DNA of 64,000 nucleotides from Lacinutrix sp. WUR7 (lineage in GTDB: Bacteria > Bacteroidota > Bacteroidia > Flavobacteriales > Flavobacteriaceae), in the NCBI RefSeq assembly GCF_016864015.1, contig NZ_CP045067.1, forward strand, positions 2,614,001 through 2,678,000. Direction: 5' to 3'. Made by a program: the position numbers and the translations under genes. Positions 1 to 8,139 of the stretch are shown piece after piece. Every line of letters starts with the position of its first letter. Within the stretch, counting starts at the first letter, position 1. Under the pieces are notes generated by a model. The model searched no databases. It was not told the DNA's origin and saw nothing but the letters and a program-made list of their open reading frames with translations.

Positions 1-323
1 TTTTCTAAGATTTTGTATTCCGTTTCTTCATTAAATTTATATAGTTTACAACTAAAATTTCCTTCTATTTCAAACAAACCATCTTCTACTTCTAAGATAG
101 ATGCAATAGTAAAAGAGGCATCTGTATTGTTTCCAAATCGTGAAGAATAATCGATTTCTTGATTTTCATATTCCGCAGGAAAAAAGTCTAAAGCAACATT
201 ATTAATTATAGTATTCCCAGGAAAGGTTTCATAGTTAAAAGTGTTTAGCCCTAAAAAGCTTCTCATACTTGTCAATTCATTTTCTAAAGAAGAATCTCCT
301 AAAGGAATTTTGGAGAAGTACAT
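1..323 (-). CDS. Partial conserved hypothetical protein (C-terminus beyond window)
   Basis: The minus strand is open from an ATG at 321-323 to the window edge, giving about 107 residues without a stop. The next in-frame codon upstream that stops translation is at 351-353 and no other ATG lies between, so the start is well constrained. The protein begins MYFSKIPLGDSSLENEL, has no signal peptide, and is rich in acidic and aromatic residues (for example FFPAEYENQEIDYSSRF). I do not recognise a family. It sits 31 bp downstream of a GIN-domain gene on the same strand and may be the last member of that cluster. Confidence 0.7.
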   Translation of the reverse strand, partial: MYFSKIPLGDSSLENELTSMRSFLGLNTFNYETFPGNTIINNVALDFFPAEYENQEIDYSSRFGNNTDASFTIASILEVEDGLFEIEGNFSCKLYKFNEETEYKILE

Positions 324-354
324 TTTTGCATGCGCCTTATTATTTAAGTTTTAT

Positions 355-1203
355 TTACAATTCCTTTTTGTGCAATGTAGTAGTACCTTTAAATTTGTTG
401 ATAGTTATTTTTGGATCTCCATAAAGATTCACATCGCTAGTTCCAGAAGCTTCGAGAGTTAACTCATTTGCAACATGAATTGTAGCATCACTAGAATCTT
501 CAATAATTAAATTACACGTGTTTATGGTTAAGTTTTTTGCTGAAAAATCGGAAGAATTAATCGTGTTAAGTATTGCGTGTTCCACGTCTCCTTCCAATTT
601 AGCATAAGCACCTTGGTACATTTCTACTTTTAAACTATCGGTTTCAATTAAAGCTTCCGTTTTACTGTTTTCATTTAGTTCTATAATAACCTTATCGCTT
701 TCTATATTTAGCTTAGATTTTGAACTGATACCAAAAGTCGATCTGTTATTGTTTGTAAGGGTGAATTTTTTGTTTTTAATGTTTAGAAAAGCTTTGGCAT
801 AGTCGTTAATTTTTAATTCTAACGAATCATTTTTAAGCGTATTAGCAGCACTAACTTCTGCATCATCATTTACTTCTATATAACGAAGACTTTTTGTAAT
901 GTTTACAACGATATTTAATCTTTTACTAGATTGTATTTTTGCCGAAGTACTAAAACTTAGCACACTATCTTTTACCGAAAATTGAATGATATCATGTAAG
1001 TTTTCATCGGTTTCAATTTCAACGGAAGTTGCATCACTTTGTATTAATTCTATTTCAAATTTATCACCAAAAGTAATCGCGTTAAAATCGTCTATTATAG
1101 TTTCTATGGTAGTGACATTTTTATTTCCTTTTACTTTTTCTTGAGCAAATCCTTTTACAGCAAGCATTGCAATACATAGCGTCAAGAGTCCTTTTTTAAA
1201 CAT
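355..1203 (-). CDS. GIN domain (DUF2807) exported protein
   Basis: 282 residues. The N-terminus is a Sec signal peptide (hydrophobic residues 5-16, likely cleavage near AQ at 20-21). Residues about 35-265 form a repetitive beta-rich region with many short strands separated by Asp/Asn/Ser turns, as in the putative auto-transporter adhesin head GIN domain (DUF2807). Typical pieces are FNAITFGDKFEIELIQ and VEIETDENLHDIIQ. No transmembrane segment follows, so it is probably periplasmic or surface exposed. A TATATTTG -7 element 27 bp upstream suggests its own promoter. Function is unknown; the family often accompanies PspC proteins, as here. Confidence 0.85.
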   Translation of the reverse strand: MFKKGLLTLCIAMLAVKGFAQEKVKGNKNVTTIETIIDDFNAITFGDKFEIELIQSDATSVEIETDENLHDIIQFSVKDSVLSFSTSAKIQSSKRLNIVVNITKSLRYIEVNDDAEVSAANTLKNDSLELKINDYAKAFLNIKNKKFTLTNNNRSTFGISSKSKLNIESDKVIIELNENSKTEALIETDSLKVEMYQGAYAKLEGDVEHAILNTINSSDFSAKNLTINTCNLIIEDSSDATIHVANELTLEASGTSDVNLYGDPKITINKFKGTTTLHKKEL

Positions 1204-1230
1204 TTATTTTGTAATTAATTGTTATAGATA

Positions 1231-1238
1231 CAAATATA
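1231..1238 (-). promoter_or_regulatory. -7 promoter element of the GIN gene
   Basis: The minus strand reads TATATTTG, matching the Bacteroidota consensus TAnnTTTG, 27 bp upstream of the ATG at 1203. No convincing -33 TTG is placed about 20 bp further upstream, so this rests on the -7 element and position alone. Confidence 0.45.
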
Positions 1239-1317
1239 TGCAAAAACCATCCCAAACTTGATTTTAAGTTTAGAATGGTTTTTTATGCTAAATAAATTCA
1301 GCAAAAATTGGTTGGTT

Positions 1318-2046
1318 TTATTGTTTACGGATACTGCCAGAGACACCATCACTTTTTTCTATAAATACAGGATCGCCATAATAAGAAATGTCTCCACCAC
1401 TAGTAGCTTTGGCGTATAATTCCTTTTTTGTGTTTACTGTAATTCCTGCACCACTTGTAGCTTTTACCTTGGACGAGTTGGTTATTAAGTTTTGTGCTTC
1501 AATATCGCTTCCGCTAGTTGCATGCGCAGTTAGTGAGTTTGCAGTTCCTCTTAATACTAAATCGCTTCCGCTTGTAGATTTACAATCTAAAGTTTCTACA
1601 TTAATATCTAAATCCATATCACTTCCGCTTGTGGTACTCAATTCTAAATGATTTGTAGTAATAGTATTTACCGAAAACACATCACTTCCGCTGGTAGATT
1701 TAATACTTGAAATATCTTTAAAGCTTAGTCTGATTTTTTTAGAATCTGCATTACCTATATTTTTATCGGCATAAATTTTTAAAGTACCGTTTTCTACTTC
1801 TGTCTTAATAAGTTCATGAAGATTTTGATCTGCTTCTACAGTTAATGAAATAGCTTCGCCTTGGGTTAAATAAAGGTCTAATCCGTGACTGACTTTTATT
1901 GACGTAAAAGTACCTTCAATGTTTCTATTTTCTGTAGAAACGTTTCCTGTTCCGTTAATTCCGTTGTTAAAATTAACATCAAAATTACAAGATGTAAATA
2001 ACAAGCTGATAAGCAGTGTTATAATGATTTTGGCTAGTGTGGTCAT
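1318..2046 (-). CDS. GIN domain (DUF2807) lipoprotein with TSGSD repeats
   Basis: 242 residues. Residues 1-20 are a lipoprotein signal with lipobox LFTSC (Cys20). The GIN/DUF2807 domain follows: residues 45-100 hold IKVSHGLDLYLTQGE and EADQNLHELIKTEV. From about residue 110 come six regularly spaced copies of the turn motif (S/T)TSGSD, ATSGAG or ATSGGD, roughly one per 20 residues, expected to stack as a right-handed beta-helix. It ends GSIRKQ. It is probably an outer-membrane or periplasmic lipoprotein. It lies 100 bp downstream of the PspC gene and is probably co-regulated with it. Its ligand is unknown. Confidence 0.88.
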   Translation of the reverse strand: MTTLAKIIITLLISLLFTSCNFDVNFNNGINGTGNVSTENRNIEGTFTSIKVSHGLDLYLTQGEAISLTVEADQNLHELIKTEVENGTLKIYADKNIGNADSKKIRLSFKDISSIKSTSGSDVFSVNTITTNHLELSTTSGSDMDLDINVETLDCKSTSGSDLVLRGTANSLTAHATSGSDIEAQNLITNSSKVKATSGAGITVNTKKELYAKATSGGDISYYGDPVFIEKSDGVSGSIRKQ

Positions 2047-2146
2047 AATTGTTCGTTTTTTGATTGATTAATAGTTCAAATATTATATTTTTTGTTAGTG
2101 ATTAATAACTTAAATATCTGAATTGTTGTTTTTTAATGATGAATTG

Positions 2147-3952
2147 TTAATCGTCGTCTGAATGTATTTGAATACCATCTTCATCTATATGTACTTTTAC
2201 GTCGTTAGCATTTCCTCTAACGCCATTTTCGTCAATTTTTAGATTAGAATCTTTCGTTTTAATTTCTACACCATCGTTATGGATATTAATACTTCCTTTT
2301 TCATCATTAACATTTATTTTAATTTTATAGTCGTCTTCCTCTTCGTCATCTTTCGGACAATCTAAACAAGTTGCTTCGTCATTAAGTATTTTAAAATAAT
2401 GTCCAGCATCTTTATAGGTCACCAAGTTGTTGTTGGACGTATAATAATTTAAAAAAGACCTTGTATTCTTGTTTAATTTTAGAACCGTTCCTTCTGGGAT
2501 ATATAAGATTAATTCAATCTCTTGATCGCTAAATTTATTTTCAGCATCGGTTGTTAAATACTTATCTAGTTGTATCGTATTGTTAACTAGTGCATACTTA
2601 TAAATTATGTTTTCTGCACGTTCTTTAGCGGTTTGATAACTGTTACCATCTGCATTTTTTTCTACATGTAGAGTAGCGATGGAATCTTCGGTAGATCTAA
2701 TGGTTAGTCTAATGTCTGAAGAATAGATAATTTTTTCATCATTATCCCCATAGGCTAAGTAAAAAGAGTTTCCGCCTCTATGCATACTTTTATTGTAGGC
2801 ATTATTGTCCATCATTTTAATATTTAAGGTGTCCTTTGCAGTGATGTTGTACTCTTCTTTTTCATTCACCGTAGCATCAAAAGCATGTTCTGTAGCTTGC
2901 GTAACACCAATGACAACTAATCCAATGATAGCCATTAACCATAAACCTAGTAACGAGAATTTTGCAATGTTACCAATCGATCTAAGGTTGTTAATTAGAA
3001 TTTTTAAGCCTAAATAAAAGATAAAGAAAAACGGAATACCAATTGCGAATAAAGATAAAAGCGAAACAAGCCAAACTGGAGTTCCTGCTGCATTTGCAGT
3101 ATCTACAATATCAAATCCAGGAACATTTATAGCATCAGAAATACCAACGGTAAACATACCTATTATTAATCCTATTAATGCCGAAGCACCAATGATGATA
3201 AGAATAATTCCTATAAATTTTGCTGCTACTTTTAAGAAAAACATAAAGATGTCTCCAATAGTGTCAAAGAACGATGTGGATGTTGATTTTAAGGAGTTAC
3301 TTTTTTTTTTAAAGTCTATATTTTTTGCAGCATCACTAACCGAGTCGGAAACGTTTTTTGCAACGTCGGAAACCGTAGAAATACCATCCTTAATTTTCTT
3401 TTCAATATTACTAATGTTAACAGGCTCGCCTTTCATCATTAGTTTATCACTGGTGGTTTTTGCTTCCGGAACTAAAATCCATAATAATATGTATAATAAA
3501 ACTCCTGTTCCTGCACCAAAGATTAATAGAATCCATATTAAACGAATCCAAATAGCGTCGATACCAAAATAATGTGATAATCCAGCCGAAACACCACCAA
3601 CATATGAGTTGTCTGTATCTCTAAAAAGCTTTCTAGAAGCAGTTCTGTTACTAGAGTGTTGCTTAGGTTCGTCTTCAAATATTTCATCGTCTACAATGTA
3701 ATCCTCTGGTTGTCCCATAATGGTAATTACATCGTCTACTTCTTTTACACCAATAACTTGCTTGTCGTGTTTAACACGCTCGTTAAAAAGTTCTGCAATT
3801 CTTGCTTCAATGTCCGAAATGATTTCCGAACGACCTTGAGAGTCTGTAAACGAACGTTTAATAGCCTCCAGATAGCGCTGTAATTTTGTATATGCATCTT
3901 CATCTATATGAAAAAATATACCTGCTAAATTTATGTTGACTGTTTTATTCAT
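2147..3952 (-). CDS. PspC domain-containing membrane protein
   Basis: 601 residues from the ATG at 3952. A longer in-frame reading exists, but this start gives the family N-terminus MNKTVNINLAGIFFHIDEDA and forms an ATGA overlap with the PadR gene, implying translational coupling. After a cytoplasmic N-terminal domain (about 1-85), the PspC domain spans about 105-165 (KLFRDTDNSYVGGVSAGLSHYFG, then hydrophobic segments). Several further membrane segments follow between about 220 and 350. The C-terminal third is extracytoplasmic and beta-rich, ending in an Asp-rich repeat (KVHIDEDGIQIHSDDD), resembling the GIN proteins next door. Role is probably envelope stress sensing, inferred from the family. 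Confidence 0.88.
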   Translation of the reverse strand: MNKTVNINLAGIFFHIDEDAYTKLQRYLEAIKRSFTDSQGRSEIISDIEARIAELFNERVKHDKQVIGVKEVDDVITIMGQPEDYIVDDEIFEDEPKQHSSNRTASRKLFRDTDNSYVGGVSAGLSHYFGIDAIWIRLIWILLIFGAGTGVLLYILLWILVPEAKTTSDKLMMKGEPVNISNIEKKIKDGISTVSDVAKNVSDSVSDAAKNIDFKKKSNSLKSTSTSFFDTIGDIFMFFLKVAAKFIGIILIIIGASALIGLIIGMFTVGISDAINVPGFDIVDTANAAGTPVWLVSLLSLFAIGIPFFFIFYLGLKILINNLRSIGNIAKFSLLGLWLMAIIGLVVIGVTQATEHAFDATVNEKEEYNITAKDTLNIKMMDNNAYNKSMHRGGNSFYLAYGDNDEKIIYSSDIRLTIRSTEDSIATLHVEKNADGNSYQTAKERAENIIYKYALVNNTIQLDKYLTTDAENKFSDQEIELILYIPEGTVLKLNKNTRSFLNYYTSNNNLVTYKDAGHYFKILNDEATCLDCPKDDEEEDDYKIKINVNDEKGSINIHNDGVEIKTKDSNLKIDENGVRGNANDVKVHIDEDGIQIHSDDD

Positions 3953-4290
3953 TTTTCGTTGGTTTTTTGTCTTGTTACTATATTCACTGCGTTTTGTAAT
4001 TCGTTCCAAGTAGTGGTTAATTCTTTAAGAAAAAGTTTTCCTGTTTCTGTTAAACCATAATATTTTCTTGGAGGTCCTGAGGTGGATTCTTCCCATCTGT
4101 AATTAAGAAGTCCAGCGTTTTTTAATCTAGTAAGTAAAGGGTAAATAGTTCCTTCTACTACTAGCAATTTAGCGTCTTTTAATGTTCCAAGAATTTCTGC
4201 AACATAGGCATCATTGTCTTTTAAGACAGATAATATGCAGTATTCTAAAACACCTTTTCGCATTTGTGCTTTTGTGTTTTCTATCTTCAT
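3949..4290 (-). CDS. PadR family transcriptional regulator
   Basis: 113 residues with the PadR winged-helix fold: MRKGVLEYCILSVLKDNDAYVAEIL is the first helices, VVEGTIYPLLTRLKNAGLL the recognition helix, and PPRKYYGLTETG the wing. The gene is short, with little C-terminal dimerisation region, as in the Bacteroidota PadR proteins that pair with PspC. Its stop overlaps the start of the PspC gene by 4 bp. It probably autoregulates this cluster; the effector is unknown. Confidence 0.93.
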   Translation of the reverse strand: MKIENTKAQMRKGVLEYCILSVLKDNDAYVAEILGTLKDAKLLVVEGTIYPLLTRLKNAGLLNYRWEESTSGPPRKYYGLTETGKLFLKELTTTWNELQNAVNIVTRQKTNEK

Positions 4291-4378
4291 AGTTTTCTTT
4301 TGATTTTGTTATAACTGTTCATTTTTTGATGGATGAGATTGATGATTAGTAATAGGACGAGTGATTAGTTCGTGTAAT

Positions 4379-4825
4379 TTATTTTAAAAAATTGATGGTT
4401 AATGGGTAATTAAACAATTGGCCATCTCTTGCTGTTAAACTTGCTTTGATTATAAAAACAAGTTCTAATAAGAAAGCTATAATTGCTAATCCTGCAAAAG
4501 CGCCTCCTATATATAATAAGGGAGAAGGCTTGTCTAGGTTGATGCTAATATTTTCAAAAACATTAATATCTATAAAGTCGATTTGTTTAAAAATATTAAA
4601 GATGAAAAACGGAACCGTTAGCAATCCTATTACAATACTATATAGTAAAATGCTAATCTGAAAATTAATTGCTTGCTTACCATGTGCATCTATAAATTCG
4701 GATTTATCCTTATTTGCAACCCAAAGTATTATCGGACCAATAAAATTTCCTAAGGGAATAATAAACCTAGAAAAGGTAGATAAATGAATAAAAGTTGCAA
4801 TGTTTTTTTGATGGTTATTTTCCAT
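4379..4825 (-). CDS. DUF4870 small membrane protein
   Basis: 148 residues with three or four hydrophobic segments (about 20-38, 58-80, 106-125). The DUF4870 signature is clear: NFIGPIILWVANKDKSEFIDAHGKQAINFQ. This family (Tic20-like fold) is of unknown function and commonly sits with PadR/PspC genes in this phylum. It lies 88 bp upstream of the PadR gene on the same strand and is likely the first gene of the transcript, with a -7 element 30 bp before its ATG. Confidence 0.9.
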   Translation of the reverse strand: MENNHQKNIATFIHLSTFSRFIIPLGNFIGPIILWVANKDKSEFIDAHGKQAINFQISILLYSIVIGLLTVPFFIFNIFKQIDFIDINVFENISINLDKPSPLLYIGGAFAGLAIIAFLLELVFIIKASLTARDGQLFNYPLTINFLK

Positions 4826-4854
4826 GATTAAAAAGTATATAATAGTTTCTTATA

Positions 4855-4862
4855 CAAATATA
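4855..4862 (-). promoter_or_regulatory. -7 promoter element of the DUF4870-PadR-PspC cluster
   Basis: The minus strand reads TATATTTG (TAnnTTTG consensus), ending 30 bp upstream of the ATG at 4825. The divergent DUF4442 gene starts at 4970, so this gap holds both promoters. No good -33 element was seen. Confidence 0.45.
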
Positions 4863-4969
4863 TGTCTTTAAAAAGGTATTATGTTACGCATAGTACTAAA
4901 AATTAACAAAAAATTAACAAATTGATTTGTCAATTTTTTTCGATATTTTTGAAGAAATTAAGATACAAA

Positions 4970-5431
4970 ATGAAGCTAACACCAGGAAAGATAAATACTT
5001 TCAATCTACTTAAACTACCTTCTGTTTTTTTTACAGGAATTCGCGTAAAAGCTATTGATGATACTTCTTGTACCGTATCTGTTAAGCATAGATGGATAAA
5101 CCAAAACCCTTTTAAATCTATGTTTTGGGCGGTACAAGGGATGGCTGCCGAATTAACCACAGGAGCTTTAATGCTAATGAAAATTAAAGAAAGTGGAAAA
5201 AATATTTCGATGCTTGTCGCTAATAACAATGCTACTTTTACTAAAAAGGCAACCGGAAGGATAACCTTTATATGTACCGACGGGAATAAAATAGATGCTG
5301 CCATGAAAAAAGCTATAGAAACAGGAGAAGGACAAACTATCTGGATGCAATCAATAGGTACTAATGCCGATGGCGTTGAAGTTTCTGTATTTAATTTTGA
5401 GTGGTCTATTAAAGTGAAGAGTAAAAAATAA
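4970..5431 (+). CDS. DUF4442 hotdog-fold thioesterase-like protein
   Basis: 153 residues from the ATG at 4970. A TTG-free upstream extension is possible but would begin inside low-complexity T-rich DNA. DUF4442 features are visible: FNLLKLPSVFFTGIRVKAIDDTSCTVSVKHRWINQNPFKSMFWAVQGMAAELTTG covers the first strand, the hot-dog helix and the dimer region. The family belongs to the acyl-CoA thioesterase/PaaI superfamily. Substrate unknown. The AIM24-type gene follows after 61 bp. Confidence 0.85.
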   Translation: MKLTPGKINTFNLLKLPSVFFTGIRVKAIDDTSCTVSVKHRWINQNPFKSMFWAVQGMAAELTTGALMLMKIKESGKNISMLVANNNATFTKKATGRITFICTDGNKIDAAMKKAIETGEGQTIWMQSIGTNADGVEVSVFNFEWSIKVKSKK

Positions 5432-5492
5432 TCTGTAACAAATCATAAAAGAAACCAACCTATACCCATAGCAATCAAAAAAAAATAATATT

Positions 5493-6293
5493 ATGACAGC
5501 ACATGAAATAGATTATCGTATTTATGGAGAAGAAATGCAATACGTAGAAATTGAGTTAGATCCTCAAGAAGGCGTTGTTGCAGAATCTGGAAGTTTTATG
5601 ATGATGGATGATGGTATTAAAATGGAAACCATTTTTGGTGATGGCTCGAAAAAAGATACCGGATTTCTTGGTAAGATTTTAGGCGCAGGGAAACGTATCC
5701 TTACAGGAGAAAGTATGTTTATGACTGCCTTTTATAATGATTTAACTGGTAAGCGTAATGTGAGTTTTGCATCTCCGTATCCAGGAAAAATTATCCCTAT
5801 CGATTTAACCGAGTTTGGTGGGAAATTTATTTGCCAAAAAGATGCCTTTTTATGTGCAGCTAAAGGTGTAAGTATAGGAGTAGAGTTTTCTAAAAAACTT
5901 GGAAGAGGATTATTTGGTGGCGAAGGTTTTATCATGCAAAAATTAGAAGGTGATGGTATGGCATTTGTTCATGCTGGAGGTACCATGGCTAGAAAAGAAC
6001 TAAAATCGGGAGAAACATTACGTGTTGATACTGGTTGTATTGTTGGTTTTGACCAAACCGTAAATTATGACATTGAGTTTGTTGGTGGTATAAAAAATAC
6101 AGTCTTTGGTGGTGAAGGATTATTCTTTGCAAAGCTAGAAGGACCAGGAACTGTTTTTGTACAATCCTTACCTTTTAGCAGATTAGCAGGTAGAGTATTA
6201 GCTAGTGCACCAAGAACTGGAGGAAATAGTAAAGGAGAAGGTAGTATTCTTGGAGGAATTGGCGATTTACTAGATGGGGATAATAGGTTTTAG
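5493..6293 (+). CDS. TIGR00266/AIM24 family protein
   Basis: 266 residues, close to the usual family length. The sequence begins with a beta-strand EIDYRIYGEEMQYVEIELDPQEGVVAESGSFMMMDDG, typical of the AIM24 trimeric beta-barrel proteins. Gly-rich FGGEGFIMQKLEGDG and FGGEGLFFAKLEGPG are the two internal-repeat signatures near residues 140 and 210. There is no signal peptide. The bacterial role is unknown (mitochondrial AIM24 is linked to membrane organisation). The Gly/Ser-rich tail (GGNSKGEGSILGGIGDLL) is normal for the family. Confidence 0.92.
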   Translation: MTAHEIDYRIYGEEMQYVEIELDPQEGVVAESGSFMMMDDGIKMETIFGDGSKKDTGFLGKILGAGKRILTGESMFMTAFYNDLTGKRNVSFASPYPGKIIPIDLTEFGGKFICQKDAFLCAAKGVSIGVEFSKKLGRGLFGGEGFIMQKLEGDGMAFVHAGGTMARKELKSGETLRVDTGCIVGFDQTVNYDIEFVGGIKNTVFGGEGLFFAKLEGPGTVFVQSLPFSRLAGRVLASAPRTGGNSKGEGSILGGIGDLLDGDNRF

Positions 6294-6429
6294 TTAATAT
6301 CTTTTCTGTGTTAAAGTTTTGTTTAAATGGAATACCAATGCAGTTTTTTTACTATATTTAATCAAAATAACAAACCAACAGCCTATAAAACATTTCTACT
6401 TTTTATTTACAACTAAACTAAATTAAATT

Positions 6430-6627
6430 ATGGCAAGAGCAATGTTCGAGTACACCAAAACTGTACTTAATAAAGTAAGTTTTGATGCTACGTTGTTTTG
6501 CAGAGAAGTGCAAAAAGCTATCAGTAGATTGTTACCTTATGAAATTGAGGAACTAAAAATATTTATAGAGTCACTTGTACAGCAAAATCCCGAGCTAAAT
6601 CAATGTTTAATCTATTTAAAAGAATAA
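6430..6627 (+). CDS. Conserved small hypothetical protein (65 aa)
   Basis: A 65-residue ORF beginning MARAMFEYTKTVLNKVSFD, mostly amphipathic helical, with one Cys near residue 24 and a Leu/Glu-rich second half (LPYEIEELKIFIESLVQQNPEL). A strong intrinsic terminator follows immediately, and coding-like codon use supports a real gene. I recognise no assigned function. It stands alone between the AIM24 gene and the copper cluster. Confidence 0.7.
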   Translation: MARAMFEYTKTVLNKVSFDATLFCREVQKAISRLLPYEIEELKIFIESLVQQNPELNQCLIYLKE

Positions 6628-6630
6628 AAG

Positions 6631-6656
6631 AAAGCGACTATTAGTCGCTTTTTTTT
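6631..6656 (+). terminator. Intrinsic terminator after the 65-aa gene
   Basis: Perfect 8-bp stem (6631-6638 with 6644-6651), 5-nt loop tatta, followed by a T-run. Confidence 0.85.
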
Positions 6657-6704
6657 ATTTTTAATAGCAAGTTTTTTTTATAATTCTAATCTAAAGAAAT
6701 ACAT

Positions 6705-7100
6705 TTGCTAAAATTTTTTAAGCTGAAAAAAGTATTTATATACATATTATTACTAGCATTTGCTTTTAAGCCAATGTATTATGTAAGTCAAGTACTTTAC
6801 TATGAGCTTAATATTGATTATATTGTAGATACCTATTGCGTTAATAAAGATAAACCAGAACTACAATGTAATGGTAAGTGTCATTTGGCAAAACAACTAC
6901 AACCGGTTTCTAATGACAACAATAGTAATGATGCTATTTCTAGTTTAGTAGAGGCTTTTACATTTGTTTATTATAACGAATATCCTTCCATAATATTTCA
7001 TACTGTTTTCTTTTTAGAGAATAGAGAAAAATCTTTTTTCCATAATAAAAACTATGCCTATTCTTTTGCGCATACTCATTTCAAACCTCCAATTGTATAA
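6705..7100 (+). CDS. Small exported protein with CNGKCH motif, upstream of mbnP-like gene
   Basis: 131 residues using a TTG start; there is no in-frame ATG until residue 24, inside the hydrophobic segment. Residues 9-28 form one membrane anchor or signal. The next part reads YCVNKDKPELQCNGKCHLAKQL (about 43-64), with three Cys and one His in a CxxxCH arrangement. It looks like a soft-metal or haem-type site, though CNGKCH is not a canonical CxxCH haem motif. It ends in a His/aromatic-rich tail (FAHTHFKPPIV). Genes of this type often sit before Bacteroidota MbnP genes; a role in copper handling is inferred from context only. Confidence 0.7.
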   Translation: MLKFFKLKKVFIYILLLAFAFKPMYYVSQVLYYELNIDYIVDTYCVNKDKPELQCNGKCHLAKQLQPVSNDNNSNDAISSLVEAFTFVYYNEYPSIIFHTVFFLENREKSFFHNKNYAYSFAHTHFKPPIV

Positions 7101-7273
7101 TTTTATTTTTTAGAATTAGACTTTTATAGTCTTTATCCAATGAACTTTTAAATAGTATTTAAGCGCGTTTCTCTGTATCTGAAACCTTGCTGTAATTTGT
7201 AGTGGTTTACTATGAATACTATTTATGTTCTTTTGGAGCAAATCAACAATTCACAAAATTAAAATAATACAAA

Positions 7274-8077
7274 ATGAAATTATTAAAATATACATTTACG
7301 TTATTAGCATGCGCAGCAATTACTTCTTGTACCTCAGATGATGATAACAACAATTCAGAAGACTTAACAGGACAAACAGGCGAAGTAACTCTAAAGTTTG
7401 ACAATGGGGTAGGAGATCAAGACTTTATCTTCGGAACAACCTATAACAAATCAAACAACGAATCTTTTCAACTAGAAAATGTAAAATACATTATTAGTAA
7501 TGTACAATTTACAGATAGCAATGGAAATACTTTTATGTATCCTACTGAAGATAATGTGTTTATAGTAGATGAAGCCGATGGAAATAATGCAGGTGAAATC
7601 TATGTTACTTTAGACGATGTAGATGCTGCAGATTATGTTTCTGTAACCTTTGGTGTTGGTATAGACCAAGATCGTTTTGCGCTAGGTGCAGACGGACAAG
7701 GAGATTTTTTAGACGAAGCATCCGACGAAGGAATGATGTGGAGCTGGGCTTCCGGTTATAAATTTATTAAATTAGATGGTACATTCTCTACAAGTACACT
7801 TGCAGATGAGCCATTAAACGTACACATGGGAAGTGTAGGTACTGCATTAGATAATTACCGCGAAGTAACTTTAGCTTTTCCAAATACCGTGTTAGTAAGA
7901 GATGATGCTTCACCAGAAGTACATATTAAAGCAGATATCGCTAAAGTATTTGATGGAGCTACATCTGTAAACTTTGCAGATGGTTATGATCAAGTACATA
8001 CCGATGCTAATGAAACGCCTATTATAGCAGATAACATAAATACGATGTTTTCTGTACACCACGTACACAACGATTAA
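7274..8077 (+). CDS. MbnP family copper-binding lipoprotein
   Basis: 267 residues. Lipobox at AITSC (Cys19), then an Asp/Asn-rich linker. The body matches the MbnP family: GEVTLKFDNGVGDQDF near the start, FQLENVKYIISNVQF, and the hallmark GMMWSWASGYKFIKLDG with Trp156 and Trp158. In the methanotroph system MbnP carries a Trp converted to kynurenine by MbnH and binds copper. A His-rich end (SVHHVHND) adds possible metal ligands. Gene order MbnP-MbnH is conserved here. Likely outer-membrane anchored facing the periplasm or surface. Confidence 0.88.
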   Translation: MKLLKYTFTLLACAAITSCTSDDDNNNSEDLTGQTGEVTLKFDNGVGDQDFIFGTTYNKSNNESFQLENVKYIISNVQFTDSNGNTFMYPTEDNVFIVDEADGNNAGEIYVTLDDVDAADYVSVTFGVGIDQDRFALGADGQGDFLDEASDEGMMWSWASGYKFIKLDGTFSTSTLADEPLNVHMGSVGTALDNYREVTLAFPNTVLVRDDASPEVHIKADIAKVFDGATSVNFADGYDQVHTDANETPIIADNINTMFSVHHVHND

Positions 8078-8088
8078 TTAGTAATTAG

Positions 8089-8122
8089 AAATCAAGGGAA
8101 GCAATGTGGTTTTCCTTGATTT
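8089..8122 (+). terminator. Hairpin between mbnP-like and mbnH-like genes
   Basis: 9-bp stem (8089-8097 with 8114-8122) and a 16-nt loop, without a long T-run. It may be an attenuator or an mRNA-stability element lowering downstream expression rather than a full terminator. Confidence 0.4.
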
Positions 8123-8139
8123 TACTAAACACATAAAAC

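Noticed and set aside
1388-1651. An 87-codon plus-strand frame opposite the GIN lipoprotein gene
   Set aside because: It mirrors the TSGSD repeat codons of the real minus-strand gene; its repeated SLPLV segments are the antisense of those repeats.
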